The notes under the pieces were generated by a model. It ran no database searches. It had not been told where the DNA came from and was given only the letters and a program-made list of their open reading frames with translations. Positions 46,237 to 58,160 of a stretch of 64,000 bases of DNA are shown piece by piece. The stretch is from Isoetes taiwanensis (Eukaryota; Streptophyta; Lycopodiopsida; Isoetales; Isoetaceae): contig JAJEKV010000002.1 in assembly GCA_021234155.1 (NCBI GenBank), forward strand, positions 1,022,164 through 1,086,163, read 5' to 3'. How positions within the stretch are numbered: the stretch's first letter is position 1; the number at the start of each line of letters is the position of its first letter. The translations under genes were made by a program, and so were the position numbers.

Positions 46237-46274
46237 CCACTCACACAGTGCCCTGGGCGCACTCTGTGAGGGGT
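46237..46274. repeat. Hairpin module 4 (outer stem only)
   Basis: CCACTCACACAGTGCC runs directly into GGGCGCACTCTGTGAGG. The inner palindrome part of the 71-bp unit is missing, leaving the outer stem. Confidence 0.8.
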
Positions 46275-46417
46275 CATCTCTTTTTGGGTCCAATTTTCAA
46301 TTTACAAGGGGTTTCTTAGTGTTATAACATGCAAAACTAGCTAGAATCAAGGAGATAAGCTGAACTGTACCATTACTTTAGCTAAATTACACATCTAACT
46401 AGGTCAACAAGGGTCCA

Positions 46418-46488
46418 CCACTCACACAGTGCACCAAGGTCGAATTGGTTTGCAAATCGATTTGGTCTGGGCGCACTCTGTGAGGGGT
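46418..46488. repeat. Hairpin module 5
   Basis: A 71-bp unit, as modules 2 and 3, with the inner palindrome slightly changed (GGTTTGCAAATC). Confidence 0.85.
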
Positions 46489-46687
46489 CACCTGTTCTTG
46501 GTTGTTTTAGGTTGGGTTTCTACTAACTTACTACTAACTTAGCATTAATCTATTTACTACACTAGAAATTGGAATAAAATTTCCAATTTTCGAGGTTCCT
46601 GCTTGGGTGGCTATCTCCCAAGGCTTGAATCTACTGTTAGTTCTATGGGAAAATGGTCAGTGCTCGATCTTGATCTGCCAAGATCAT

Positions 46688-46699
46688 GCTCTGATACCA
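46688..46699 (-). promoter_or_regulatory. Primer binding site for initiator tRNA-Met
   Basis: On the minus strand TGGTATCAGAGC, the standard complement of the 3' end of plant tRNA-iMet, lies one base after the 5' LTR. It primes minus-strand DNA synthesis. Confidence 0.95.
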
Positions 46700-46700
46700 C

Positions 46701-48316
46701 TTTCATGTCCCCTACTCCTTATACGATGCACACATCGTATCTGAAGGAGGAGCATTCCCCCTGGCAGCTACACTGACAAGGGCCATCCACCTGACTCCAC
46801 TCCCAGTGGAATGAGCCAGCAAGGGAAGAATGGATGTGTCATTCACCCGTCTCCCATCGGGTCAACCTATCTGCGGAGGCACGAATAAACAAACATGAGC
46901 ACAAACTAACAGTATATAAATATAATCACCTCGAAGGGTGAGCACAACATCATCATCATATATACAATATCATCAGTATGATCAATATCAATAAGGGAAT
47001 CCTACCCTGAGCTCTGACTCAAGGGGGTTCGACTGACAGCTTGGCCTCCAAAAGTCATTGCAGACAGAATTCATGGCAATGGATTTGGCTGGCAAAGGAA
47101 CATGGCTGTTGGGTAGTCCACTCCATCCGCCCCTCCTGTACACACTTTGCATAGTGGCTTGATAGGTATTAGGACTGGACCGTAGCCTGTCGGATACGTA
47201 GCCAAGAGGGCTACTACTGGATTGCATCTCTCCAGCCCCTATGAGGCAGGAGGAAGGTCACCCTCCCTCCAGAGGCTTCCATGCTCAACATAGGTGGCTA
47301 GAGGGCCACTGCCCTTATTCGACTTGAACCCAATGGAGAGTGACGCATCACTCCACGGGTGTCGAGCCCATGCCTTGCCCACACACAGTGACAAGGCATT
47401 AGACCTAGCTCACTAGAATCCCTAGTAGGCTTTACACACCAGAGGGATTGATCTGTGTTGGGACAAGTACCTCCTTGTTCTGCCGATCTGGCGCCTCCAA
47501 CTTCAACCCGGTGGGCTCCTGTGTACAGGCCGCAATAATTGGGTACTAATGGTACTATTATAGGATCATCTTCCACAAAGCTGCTAGGGTCTCTACCTCC
47601 CATCCCAATACATGGAGGTCACAGAATGAAATACCAACATCATCACAGAACTTGAAATGAAGAATATCATCTAATCTATTTACCTAAACAACAGAGTTAG
47701 GTTCTTTAGTTAGGGCTTATGATCTTGGGATCTATAAGGCCTCTATGGCTAAATGAATATGCTAAACTACCTCACTGCCTAGCCCAAAGACGGCTTTGCA
47801 CAACAGAATGACTAGATACCTGGTCCTTGACCTGTTCTGGATCCTCGGAATGCATCCATGCTCCTGATCTTGCTGAAGATGGCTGCTACTCGATGATCTG
47901 TTGTGCAAAGACAGCTTTGCAGAGCCGAGCAATGCGGAATGGGGTCTTGACTTGGCCGAAATGGCTCAAGGAAACTCTAAATGCAAAAAGGGAAAGGAGC
48001 TATATGAAAACCCTAAAATATAAAGAGAGGAAAAGGGTTTAGGGTTTAAGGGGGAACCCTTATATAGAAACCCTTAGGGTTAGGTTAAAACATTGGCAAA
48101 TGGGGTTTAGCCATTTGGCAATGGGGTCCATGGGGGTTATTAATTGTGTATGTTTATTTAACATGCACAATATTCAAAGTTGCCCCCCTAGGTGCAACTC
48201 TTGCCCCCTAGGTGCAACCTACTACAACCACCAAGTACATGTCATCCGTGACATGCACGGGTGACGTGGTAGTATAATATACGTATTCGGGACGTATACT
48301 ATGCTGGAACATCACA
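46701..48316 (-). repeat. 5' LTR of the chromovirus
   Basis: Matches 35585-37198. Its outer end is ATCACA (to 48316), followed by the target duplication GACAA. Its inner end (TTTCATGT at 46701-46708) has lost the TGTGACGT terminus by three substitutions, one of them C to T at the CpG, as expected after DNA methylation. Confidence 0.95.
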
Positions 48317-48321
48317 GACAA

Positions 48322-49515
48322 AAGGGAGTCTCTTCACATTTTCTCTCACACCTTCACTAGTGATTCTCGACTGTGAGGCACCGTCTCCGCATTCTCGTCT
48401 ATGTACATAGACAGCAGAACATTTCCTGCTAGAGTGTGTGACCCATGTTTCTTTGAGCCCGTGTTACCATGTTCGGCAACTTTGTGATCAGCAAGGAAAA
48501 GTTTACGCCACTTATAGAAAGTTGACATCAGAATACCGTAGACTTTGTGCCATGCTTTCAAGCATACTTGCTTGTTATTTAGCATCACCTTCTGGACCTG
48601 TCCATTTTCTGAGCAAACGTCAAGCATGTTGAAAGTAAAGATGGTCCTGTCCGCAGCACTCATGTTCCAAAAGAAACTCCGCATGCACTTGATCTTGCAG
48701 GTGGAGGAACTGGCACAACATCTTCGAATGCAACAAAGCGAGGATTTGAAGTCTAGAATGGAAGCTGTAGTGATCTTTCTCTCAGCTTTAGCTGGCATAA
48801 TGGTTGGTGTTCGCGGTGTGCGATTCACCATTTTATAAGACCTCTTATGAGTCTTAGGAACTTCTACCTGCATGGCATAGGGTTCTGCCTCGATGTTCTG
48901 CTCTTTCATAGCCTTTAAGAGTGTCGATACTGTAACATTGTCCACTAACACCAAGGCATTGGACCACCTGACCAAGTCGTGCACCTGTGGCATTTCAGCA
49001 CAAGCTTGACATCTCATTGACGGCTTTTCTGGCATAGGACATATCTTCATTACAATGGCAGCCAGGAAGCCTTTCCCTAACCTCATGTCACCAACTGCCT
49101 GGTTATGATCAATGAAGATGATCACGCTGTGTCCATAAGGCATGTTGCAGCAGTCATGCAAAAGCATGCAGTTCCTCTCCACTAGCTCATCCTTTAAAAC
49201 ACCTTCATCACGACAGTTTTTTCTGAAGGGACCTTCTTGATCTTCCACCACCTGCCAGTTAATTTTTTTAACCGTACTGGCAGAGTGGATATATCAGGTT
49301 CAAACGCTTATACACTGTGCAGGCCACAAAATGAAACTCCGAACAACTCTCCGAGAGTTGCAATTTCGGCTTTCGGATATGGCAAACGCATGCTTCCATC
49401 CAACCTGCATAGACACTACCATGCTACCCTCGGGCAAGGGCAAGTTATGGTGTTTGCTGAAGCTGTGTACTTTGCCCTCGCCAACTTTGACACCATTGAA
49501 TAGTGTGGACCTCAA
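48322..49515 (-). pseudogene. Upstream half of a transposase-like ORF split by the LTR element
   Basis: A first frame (49515-49300) contains NLPLPEGSMVVSMQVGWKHA. The main frame (49251-48346, 301 codons) contains GHSVIIFIDHNQAVGDMRLG, CQACAEMPQVHDLVRW and then the block KQVCLKAWHKVYGI followed by TFYKWRKLF. The last block resembles a helix-turn-helix-like stretch in transposase-like proteins of several plant and animal repeats; that resemblance is from memory. It stops 25 bp before the LTR junction. The continuation is at 35187-35579. Cys pairs may bind metal. Function unproven. Confidence 0.5.
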
Positions 49516-49518
49516 GTC

Positions 49519-50795
49519 TGTGATGTTCCCCTGAATATTATGCTATAAATACGTATATTTCTGGGCCACGTCATCTTGCAAATCTACTTTAATAGCCTTG
49601 TACACTATAGTAAGTGGAAATAGGAGCATGGCTAAGTTATTCATATAACATAGCCAACCTTGGGCATAGGGCCATTTCGACATGGCCTCACCCTATTACA
49701 TGGAACCCTAACCCATAAATGGCCAAACCCTAATCCTAGGCCATTTTTCTGGCTCTAATAGTCTTGGAACCTTGTTCGTGCTCAAAACTCCGTTTCAAGA
49801 ACCGTCTGCTATGGCATAGCATAGCACAGTAGCCATCGAAGCGTGCGCATATCGATAGGAGTGGACATTACTTCGAACACCTTGAAGGCCGTGGAGACGC
49901 CGGGAGCAGGAGGGAGTTCCTCGGGAGCAGGCGTTTGGGTTAGAGTCCTTTGTAGATCATCTGGAACTTAGGATTACAAATGAGTTAGCATTTCGTATCT
50001 CTGGTAGAGCCATTCTAGAATCCCCAGTCTAGATCTTGAACCCTAATCAATGAACCCCAACTGCAAGTCGGATGCATGTGATTAGGATTAGATGTTATTC
50101 TCTATTATTTATCATGTTATATGGATATATGATGTTGGTTGATTATGTTTGCTCCTCTTGTATTGGGAAAGGGGATAAAGACCTAGTGGCCATTATTTAG
50201 ATGATGCTCCTAGTTTAGACCCCTTAGTTCGTATTAGATGCGGCCTGTGCATAGGAACCCACATGTTTACGAGGGCTATGGAGTGGCTTAGCACCATACA
50301 ATGAGGCTAGTGGCAAAGTGGAGGGAGGTCCCTGCTGAGCACGGCTACTGGGGACCCATAGTGGGCTAGGCCTATAGTCGGTCACTTCGTGTGGACCGGG
50401 TATGGGTTGACACCTCCTAGATCAATGGTGTCGCTCTGACTCTCAAGAGCTGCAGGTGTCAGCTTGGCTCTTGTTTTAGGAGATTCAGTCGAATACGGAT
50501 CGTATGTCATCATGATTCTCTAGCCGCCCATGGAGCCACTAGTCCTCGGAGAGGGAGATGCAACCCCTCCTACCTCATCGGACCGGGGAAATGCAACTCG
50601 AAGTAGTCTCGATGGGTGATACCATGAGATTGCATATCCGGCAGGTTATAGTCACGCTAGAGCTCGATTTAGCCCGTTTGCAAAGTATGCACAGGAGGGG
50701 CAGATCGAGTGGTCAACCTTAGCCATTGTCTATAGCCAGCACCATCATTGTTATATCTTGGTCTGCTCTATCTTGAGGCCCAGCCATCAGTCTAC
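49519..50795 (+). repeat. Plus-strand LTR, interrupted at its 3' part
   Basis: Starts TGTGATGTTCCC at 49519 and follows the LTR at 1-1621 block by block (GCTCCTCTTGTATTGGGAA at about 50151, GCGGCCTGTGCATAGGAACC at about 50240). At 50795 it stops about 345 bp short of its expected end and another LTR begins in the opposite orientation. The remainder is not in the window. Confidence 0.8.
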
Positions 50796-52474
50796 TGTGA
50801 CGTCCCCTACTCGTATACGGTGCCCTCACCATATACAAACAGGAGTTCATCCCCCATACCAGCTCCATGCTAATGCACACCCTCCACATGACACCGCAAA
50901 CGTGGTGGCGGGTTCCGGTGGGAAGAGTGGAAGGGTCATTGCACCGTCTCCCTCGGGGCCTACCTAGTCTGCGGGCGTAAAACATACATGTCGTTAGCAC
51001 ATACATCAACATCATATGACCATCACGAAGGATGGTCCTCCACATATCTGCAAAGACAAAGATCAAGACATCACATAGGAATCCTACCCAAGGCTCGGAC
51101 TCAAAGGGATGACCCGACGGCTTGGGTCTCCTCGGAGTTCATTGCGGGCGAATTCATGGCAATGGATTTGGTCGGCATATGAACATGGCTTAGGGTTGTC
51201 CACTCCATCCGCCCCTCCCATTGCACACTTTGCGAGTGGTCTCAAAAGTGTCGGGACTGACCAGAGCTCACGGATGCATAGCCAAAGGGCTACTCCCGGG
51301 CTCATCCTCCCGATTCAGATGGGGCGGGTAGGGATCACTCCCTCCGAGAGATCTACATCTTTGACTCAAGGTGACTAGAGGGCCACCGCCTATTCGACCG
51401 AACCCACCGGAAAGTGAGCACCACTTCCGCGGTGTGTCGAGCCCATGCCTTGCCCACACGCGTGGCAAGCCATTGGACCTAGTCACAATGATCCCGGTAG
51501 GCTTTACACACCCGGAGGGATGGCTTCAAGAGTCGGGACATGAACCTCCTTCTCGGCCGGTCCGCCCCTTCACCCACATCCCTGTGGCTCTTGTGCAGTA
51601 GGCCGAATCTACAAGCAGTGCTAGAGAGGCTACTCTAGGAGCATCAACTACAAAGCTTTAGGTCTCTACCCCCTTCCCAATACAAGGAGTTCATAGAGAT
51701 ACATCATACATATACTTCACATGAGAACTAAAGAACTAGATCTAATCTACATCATAGAGTTAGGTTCTTTTGGTTAGAATCGCTATCTAGAGATCCTGAA
51801 GGGCTGCTATGGGCAATTTAATAGGCTAAACCCTATCTTGATTCAATGACTAGAAGATGGTTTAAGCTATTAAATTGACCAAATACCTAATCCTTGGCTT
51901 GCTTCTCTCTCGCCACGAACTTCGACCATCCCTGAAATGCTCGAATCAAGGGAAACTAATGATGCGGTTCTCTCATAAAGTTCAGGGAGGCGGTTTTAGC
52001 TCTTGAGGCAGCCAAAAACAGAGCTCTAAAACCCTAGAAACGAAAATGGGCAAGTTAGGGTTCTCCTACTTAAATAGACAAGGGGTTGGCTAGGGTTTCC
52101 AATTATCCCCTTTAGGCATGTGGGATAATTGGGAATGGGCCCACTTGCCTTTAATGGCTAGGTGGCCAAATGTGCCCACATGGAAATGTGTGCACCCAAT
52201 TAATGTGTACATTGGAAAATGTGCACATTAATTGCACACACTTGGGTATGGCCCACTTGGCATCAAGTGGCCACATGGAAATGTGTGCCCACATTAATGT
52301 GTACATTGGAAAATGTGCACATTAATTCTAATGCACATTCTTAGCAAGTTGCCCCTAGGGGCTACCCACTTGGCTACGTCGTATTACCGCGTCGGTCGGG
52401 GTGGCGTGTGCGGCGTGGCGGCAAAAGATGCGATACGCCCCGGGGCCGTATATCGCGGCCTTTGGAACGCCACA
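50796..52474 (-). repeat. 3' LTR of the second element
   Basis: Starts TGTGACGTCCCCTACTC and ends GGAACGCCACA, followed by TTCTCCCCACCTTG as in the chromovirus. It aligns with the chromovirus LTR over most of its length but is clearly diverged. It contains a duplicated phrase around TGTGCACATTAAT (52197-52330). Confidence 0.9.
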
Positions 52475-54428
52475 TTCTCCCCACCTTGAAATGATGTCGT
52501 CCAAAGATCGTGGGTCTCCCCACCTTGAATCTTCCTAACCTGCAATCAACCCGATGCATACGTATACTACTATAATACTTACACAGTTATTACGATTACC
52601 TTAAGGTAATATTTTTAAATCATTATTACGCCATTACATTATCAAATAAGTTGTCAATTCGTAACTTCTACTAAAACAAGGTACTTATTAGTTTCTATTA
52701 TCACAACATTTAGTTTATCACAATTTAACACTTTCATATATAATTATTATTTAAGGTACTCTTCATTCCTTGCAACACATTCCAACAAAATTTGTGTTGC
52801 AGGTCTTCGCACCTTAAAATCCTGCATTAATTTTACAATATCTATAATTACATACTTACTATTTTAATTATTATAATTACTCTAAGGTAATGTTTAAGAC
52901 ATTACTATTTCATTATCCAATTAACTTATCACATCATAACTTAATCCACGCAAGGTAATTATTAACCTTACTTAATACAACATTTAAGTTTATCAAAGTT
53001 TAACACTACCTGCAGGTCGACACTACCTATTATTAATTATTAATAAAATTTTGGTTATATGGTGACCACCCCACCTATCTACATGGATGCATGGCTAATC
53101 TCCCGGCGTAGGAAGAGGGTGAATCTTCCATTATGGCCGTGGAGCGGCGCAGTATGCCTATATGCCGCTCATGCCTACACCTCTAGTTGCCCGGTGGAGG
53201 ATATCCTTCCCGTGGGAAGGATAGATTCCTCCTATCAAAGCATATATGGGGCTAAAGGTGCCTTTCCTATCAATGCATTCCTCAATGACCTCCTTTCTCT
53301 CGAGGTCGTCTACTTCCGTGGGACAGAAGTAGACTTTCTAATCTACCTTCCACTCGTCCAAGCGGAAACGCGGTCATGCCTACATTGACATTACACCACG
53401 CCCTAGAGATCACCGTAGTGGTCTCATCATCGCAGAACAACGCATGCAATCCATACCAAGCATAGGTTGCATGCGCAGATTAATCTTAACTACACATAGA
53501 ATTAATCTACACAAATCGACATGCCCGAGCGATTTTTTTTTCGGCTCCTTTTAATGCATGTGATTAACATAATTACCCTAAGGTAATATTTATGAATTAA
53601 CATTATCATATTATCGGATACATTACTTCCGATAGTACAATTAAATTTACTCTAAGCTTTGCAATATTTAACGACTTTTAGATCGCGATTATTTAAACAA
53701 TAACCCTACTTCCGACCTATTGTTACATAGACAAGGTTTTAATTATCATACACAAGAATTAGATGTGCTTCTTATTCTCTTCCTTGGGTCTGCATTACCC
53801 TTGGAAGTATATCCCTAAGATGCACTTAAGTATATCCTAAATTCTATTTTCTATTTATATTTATAAGGACCTATAGCTATCCTTGGAAGGAATTGCATCC
53901 TTATGAAGGATTAATTAACATGCTACTTCACATTATCGTTGTTATTTAACTTATTTCCCTATGATACATATCACGTACAACAATTTCTATCACGGTTATT
54001 AGGATCTATATTTAACTTATCAATAAGACACATTAAAGCTTATAATACATCGCATACCTTACCTAAGGCTAGAGCGCATCCACTCATTGAGCCGTCGAGT
54101 AGTTTGGAGGTGACTTGGTCGTTCATTGCTCCCATAGTTTTGCTCCACTTAGTTGGTGTAGTTAAGCTACTACGTCGGTCTCGCCGCGTTGAAGGCCTCT
54201 GAGCTATCTATCTATCTATCTTACGCTCTATTAAACCCGGCATGCCGAGTGAACTCTATTCTGAATTAGGTCAATTGATTGCAAATGCGTTCAATCATAA
54301 GATTGAGCCCTCCCACTTTCTTCGAAAAGAAAATGGTCCTGCACCCCTTCAATGACATTGCACACAACGTCATATCTATTCTCTCCCCTTAAGAGGTTAT
54401 ACGCTTCTTACTTAGCGCATTAAGTTAC
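52475..54428 (-). other. Polypurine tracts and 3' untranslated region of the second element
   Basis: Two polypurine tracts (52475-52488 and 52515-52528) mirror those at 37199-37253. The rest is AT-rich, with the phrase TTAC(C/T)(T/C)TAAGGTAAT near 52597, 52878 and 53573. It includes 53095-53350, which matches 37640-37930. No coding frame is supported. Confidence 0.6.
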
Positions 54429-54445
54429 TAGCACACTAACCCCAA

Positions 54446-54990
54446 AATCTGCTCTATGTGTAGTTTTTTGCTGTCTTTTTTGCAAAAAAACAACACTTAA
54501 ACACCACCCATAGTAATGTTCCGAAAATGCTAGAAAACACGTGTAGTTTTTTAGTGTTGTTTTTTACACATAAAAGACGTGTAGTTTTTATGCGTGGTTT
54601 TTGGAAAAAACAACGCATAGTTTTTATGTGTAGTTTTCACCATGTAAAACAACCTGTAAATTCTATGTGTGGTTTAAAGAAAAACAACGTGTGTTTTTCA
54701 GTAAAAACAACATGGTTTCAAGTGTGGTATTCACCTATAAACAATGCATGGTCTTCATGGTCTTTCTGTGTTGTTTTTTTTTTAGTGTTGTTTCTAGTGT
54801 AACTAGACATTGTTTATTTTCAATATAAGTCACGTTGTTTTCGATATTACAACATGTGGAAAACTAATATTACTACAGTAAAAAGAAAAACTACATGGCA
54901 TGTCCACACATTGAAAAAAAAAAAAACATTGTTTTCATGCGTCGAAACTAAAATTACAACACTATAAAAAAATTACTACATGTCATGTCC
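54446..54990. repeat. Left subterminal repeats of the nested CACTA-like element
   Basis: GTGTAGTTTTT, GTGTGGTTT and AACAACGTGT-type motifs recur more than ten times in both orientations. Confidence 0.7.
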
Positions 54991-56090
54991 ATGTAGGCTT
55001 TTGATTTTCTTCACCTTATGGGAATCGAACCCAAACAAGTCCTTTCAGGCAATAACAATGAAATAGAATGTCTACAAAAGCATGGGCTAGCATTATCTAC
55101 TAAAAAATGAGAAGCCACTTACGATAATAGTGAACATGTATTTAATTGGTAACCTAATCTGCAAAAAATGCATATCAGTCTAACTGACCTCCTTTTATCG
55201 ATTATGGCAACATCTTTGCTTTTAGATTTGTTCCATGCTCAAAGCCACGGTTTCCTATTCCATGTCACCAATGGCTTATTAGGACAATATTTCATAAAAG
55301 GGAAAGAAGGGATATAGTAAAATCGCCATCCAAGTTAAAGAACCGCCTTCTTTTCTCTTCCAAGGTTGGGGTATCATGAATCTGGGGTACCATTTGGGGA
55401 ACTACGCTTTGAATGTGTGAAAAGGCAAGGAAACAGGGGTCAATTATGCAAAGACTGTGTTGTAGAACCGGGACACCTAAAGCTTTAGATAACAGAAGCA
55501 ATAGAACAAAAAACCGGAAACTAGGCTTTAAAAGCGTGTTTTGACAAAGGTAAGGAAACGAGAAGTTTGTCTTGCAACCTTTGTATGTAGAACCAGCAAA
55601 TTATAAGCTACCAAAGCAATAGAACAGAAACCCTTATCCTAACTAAAGGAGGAATACGAGAGAGAACCAAAAATTACTGCAAATACCTTTCAAAAAATGG
55701 CGTCAACAAGAATCTACATCATGATATCCTACGTAGGTGCACTTCTTAATCGATTGTGAGGTACAAATATGCTCAAGGACTAATTCCAACTTGTATAACA
55801 TGGTAATCATCCAAAACACAACTTTATCCTCCAAATATAATATCTGAGGATATCAGTTGTTATTATTACCTTTAGCTGTCTAAAAAGCTTGTGAATCAAG
55901 CAATGTTCGGACAACATTTCATGACCATTTCAATGTTGTAATGCCGCTTAGGAGCACTTCCAACAAATTACAGTTTACAAGCGCCATAGATCTATGGCCT
56001 TACGGCTTCTCTGCAAAGAAAGATGAAAATGTTAAGGAATAGAGATCAATGAAATAATAGCGACATGGTAGGCTCACCATAGATGATCGT
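54991..56090. other. Interior of the CACTA-like element, no gene supported
   Basis: AT-rich, with minor coding-like patches on the minus strand (55501-55292). A tRNA-like phrase, GGTTCGATTCCCA, on the minus strand near 55022-55035 matches a polymerase III B box, but no tRNA or SINE could be built around it. Confidence 0.4.
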
Positions 56091-56640
56091 TTACTCATGA
56101 GCTTTTACGCAAGCGTAATGCCTTTGCCACAATGAATCACAATGCTTCACCCCATCGATGTCCCTGTTTAAATAAAAATGATTAATCTGAAGGAAAAATA
56201 AAAGGGAAAAGAGGGAAGGAGGCCCGGCGTCTTCATGCTTGGTGGTTTGAGCTCTTGCCTCCTTTTTTGACCATTTTTTTTGCGATGCTAGAGCTCCTCG
56301 GATTAACTTCAAGTCTCTTAAGCAAACATAGATCTCTTACGCCAAATGACCATGGTAAGTTAACGCATCTCCGCCCTCTTATTCAAAAACAGGGGTTTGC
56401 ATCATATCCAGACGGCCCGCAGACAAAGTAATCCAAAGCAGCGGCCGATTTGCGGATCGTGAATCTAGATAAGGGGAAAACCGATTGTGTTTTGCACGTG
56501 CTGGATCTAGATAGAGATAAGCCATTGGGTTGCTTTGGTTTAGAGTAGACACAAAAATCCAAAACCGTACCTCCAATCTTTGCGAAAATCAAGCTAGCTA
56601 ACAAGGTAATTTTTTTCTTACGCAATGTAAGCTTTCTATC
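56091..56640 (-). other. Exon-like patches of an unknown gene fragment
   Basis: On the minus strand one patch (about 56160-56091) reads DIDGVKHCDSLWQRHYACVK and ends at TGA. It follows a TTTAAACAG acceptor-like site. Another (56625-56383) is open for 80 codons. They may be captured host exons. Not recognised. Confidence 0.2.
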
Positions 56641-56644
56641 TCAT

Positions 56645-57010
56645 AGCCGCGCCTTCATCCCCCACCGGTTGCCAACATCATTTCCTGGCCTCATTACCTT
56701 TGGTAAGCTTCAAAACTTCACCGGATTTCGGGCCGAGGTATCAAGCCGGCGCCTTCATCCTCCACCGAATTTTCCAACACTATTTTCCGGCCTCGTGCAA
56801 GCTTCAAGATGCTACATGCGCCATCGCCCTCGCCATCAGCTGGAGCCGTGGATCACTGGAGCCATCGCCATGGCCATACCAAAGCGCTAAAAGGCGGGAT
56901 ACACAGGCGGCGGGAAACAAAGCCGTTTAAGTCCAACCAATAGAATGAGAGGACACGGATCGAAATCCGGGCCGTTCATCTAGGCTTATCCCTACCGTCG
57001 AATTATAATA
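56645..57010. repeat. GC-rich segment with a 101-bp spaced duplication
   Basis: The phrase GCGCCTTCATCC(C/T)CCACCG recurs at about 56649 and 56750, followed each time by CCAACA..ATTT.C.GGCCTC. The composition changes sharply from the surrounding AT-rich DNA, which would fit a captured promoter or 5' region. Confidence 0.5.
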
Positions 57011-57342
57011 TCTGTTTCCTATGATATTGCCAAGCGAGAATTAAGGGTTTTTGTTTTTGGGTTGCCGGAAGGGCCAACCCTAAGTCTAGTGGAGGTGAGA
57101 AAGGAATATGCCTTGTTTATACCAGAACAAGGGCCCAGATTTGAGCATGCGATGAGATGAAGGGGACCGATGAGATTCAAGATAGTGGACCTCTCATGCA
57201 AAAAAGCCGTGGGAGCCGGAGGAGAGCGGGGAATTCGGGAGTTTTCATGCGCGGAACGTTAGAGAGATAGGTAATGTGGAAAGCCCTACCTGCAAATCGA
57301 CTCATTCTTTCTTCATGGCTTCTGAACTTAACACAATCCAAC

Positions 57343-57429
57343 TTAGATAGGGTGTACACCCACCACACCATCTTCAAAAGACCAATTTAGATAGGGTCTA
57401 CACCCACCACACCAGCTTCAAAAGACCAC
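57343..57429. repeat. Two-copy 44-bp tandem duplication
   Basis: The unit beginning TTAGATAGGGTGTACACCC is present at 57343 and again at 57387. Confidence 0.85.
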
Positions 57430-57489
57430 ATTTGGCTTCGCACATACTCTACAACACAGCAAGTTTGGATTTAGGAACCAGGATTTAGA

Positions 57490-58160
57490 ACCTTGGCTAC
57501 AGTTTAACTACCCACGAATTGCAGGTGATACACTCTTGTGAACACAACAATGGACTCATCCTGTTATGGAAGAACCACCGCATGAGGCTCATGGTCATTG
57601 ATTTTCTAGCAGGTATGTTATATTACAAATTGGTATCAATGTATGGAACTAAAGGCAACTTCCTTCCAACTTATAGGCACAATCGCAAATTTCATGGTTT
57701 GGACATGATGCATTTGGGCAGTGAAGTCTTTTGGTACACTGGCCTTCAAAGTCAGATTCTAGAATAATATTGTCTTCTATTGCAACATTTGGTTCTTTTC
57801 AACAAAGTAATAGGGAGCATTGATAGTGCATCCTTCATTTTAAACAAGAATTGTGTTCGCGCAAGGCCCATGGAGTTGCCATATGGAGTTATGTAGCACC
57901 AGAAGTGCAGAATTAGTTGATGTAGCAATGAAACACCAGCAGCATGATCCTTCATTGCAAATGTTGGCAATGTGGGAACGAGGCACGTATCACCAAGCAA
58001 CCTTACTTCATTAAAATGTAAGGACATTGAAGTAGGACATTTGTTGACTCAGCCAATAAGTAGTGCACCTGAACATGTGTTGGCAGGTTTGAGGCATGCA
58101 GTGAAATGGAGGACAACACACCATATTTTTGGTCAGGTCAACTTCTTTTCATTTGCCTAG
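57490..58160 (+). pseudogene. Coding-like fragment inside the CACTA-like element
   Basis: Plus-strand patches read as ordinary protein: NHRMRLMVIDFLAGMLYY and FLPTYRHNRKFHGLDMMHLG (57520-57765), then after stops TRHVSPSNLTSLKCKDIEVG and EHVLAGLRHAVKWRTTHHIF (57970-58130). The phrase TGGACTC...GAAGAACC sits after an AATTGCAG acceptor-like site. It may be a captured gene fragment. The protein is not recognised. Confidence 0.3.

Larger units (their letters stand above)
46019..46687 (-). promoter_or_regulatory. Retrotransposon leader upstream of ORF-A
   Basis: About 670 bp between the primer site and the first ATG of ORF-A. It carries two hairpin modules (46237-46274 and 46418-46488). The ORF-A frame stays open back to 46240 but without an ATG, so the leader is probably untranslated. 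Confidence 0.6.
35585..48316 (-). mobile_element. 12.7-kb Ty3/gypsy chromovirus with two extra ORFs upstream of gag
   Basis: Complete LTR retrotransposon read on the minus strand. It has a 5' LTR (48316-46701), a tRNA-iMet primer site, a leader with two hairpins, ORF-A (histone H3-tail-like start), a spacer with three hairpins, ORF-B, gag, protease, RT, RNase H, integrase and chromodomain, a polypurine tract, and a 3' LTR (37198-35585). The exact 5-bp target duplication GACAA lies at 35580-35584 and 48317-48321. The LTRs are nearly identical over the stretches compared, so the insertion is fairly young. Yet gag and pol carry nonsense and frameshift mutations and the integrase core is deleted, so this copy cannot be autonomous. 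Confidence 0.95.

Noticed and set aside
46019-46240. In-frame extension of ORF-A by 74 codons upstream
   Set aside because: It starts at GTG with no ATG, overlaps the hairpin leader, and its translation has no protein-like features.
55010-55100. Possible tRNA on the minus strand (GGTTCGATTCCCA)
   Set aside because: Only the T-arm part is convincing; no matching A box, anticodon arm or acceptor stem could be built.
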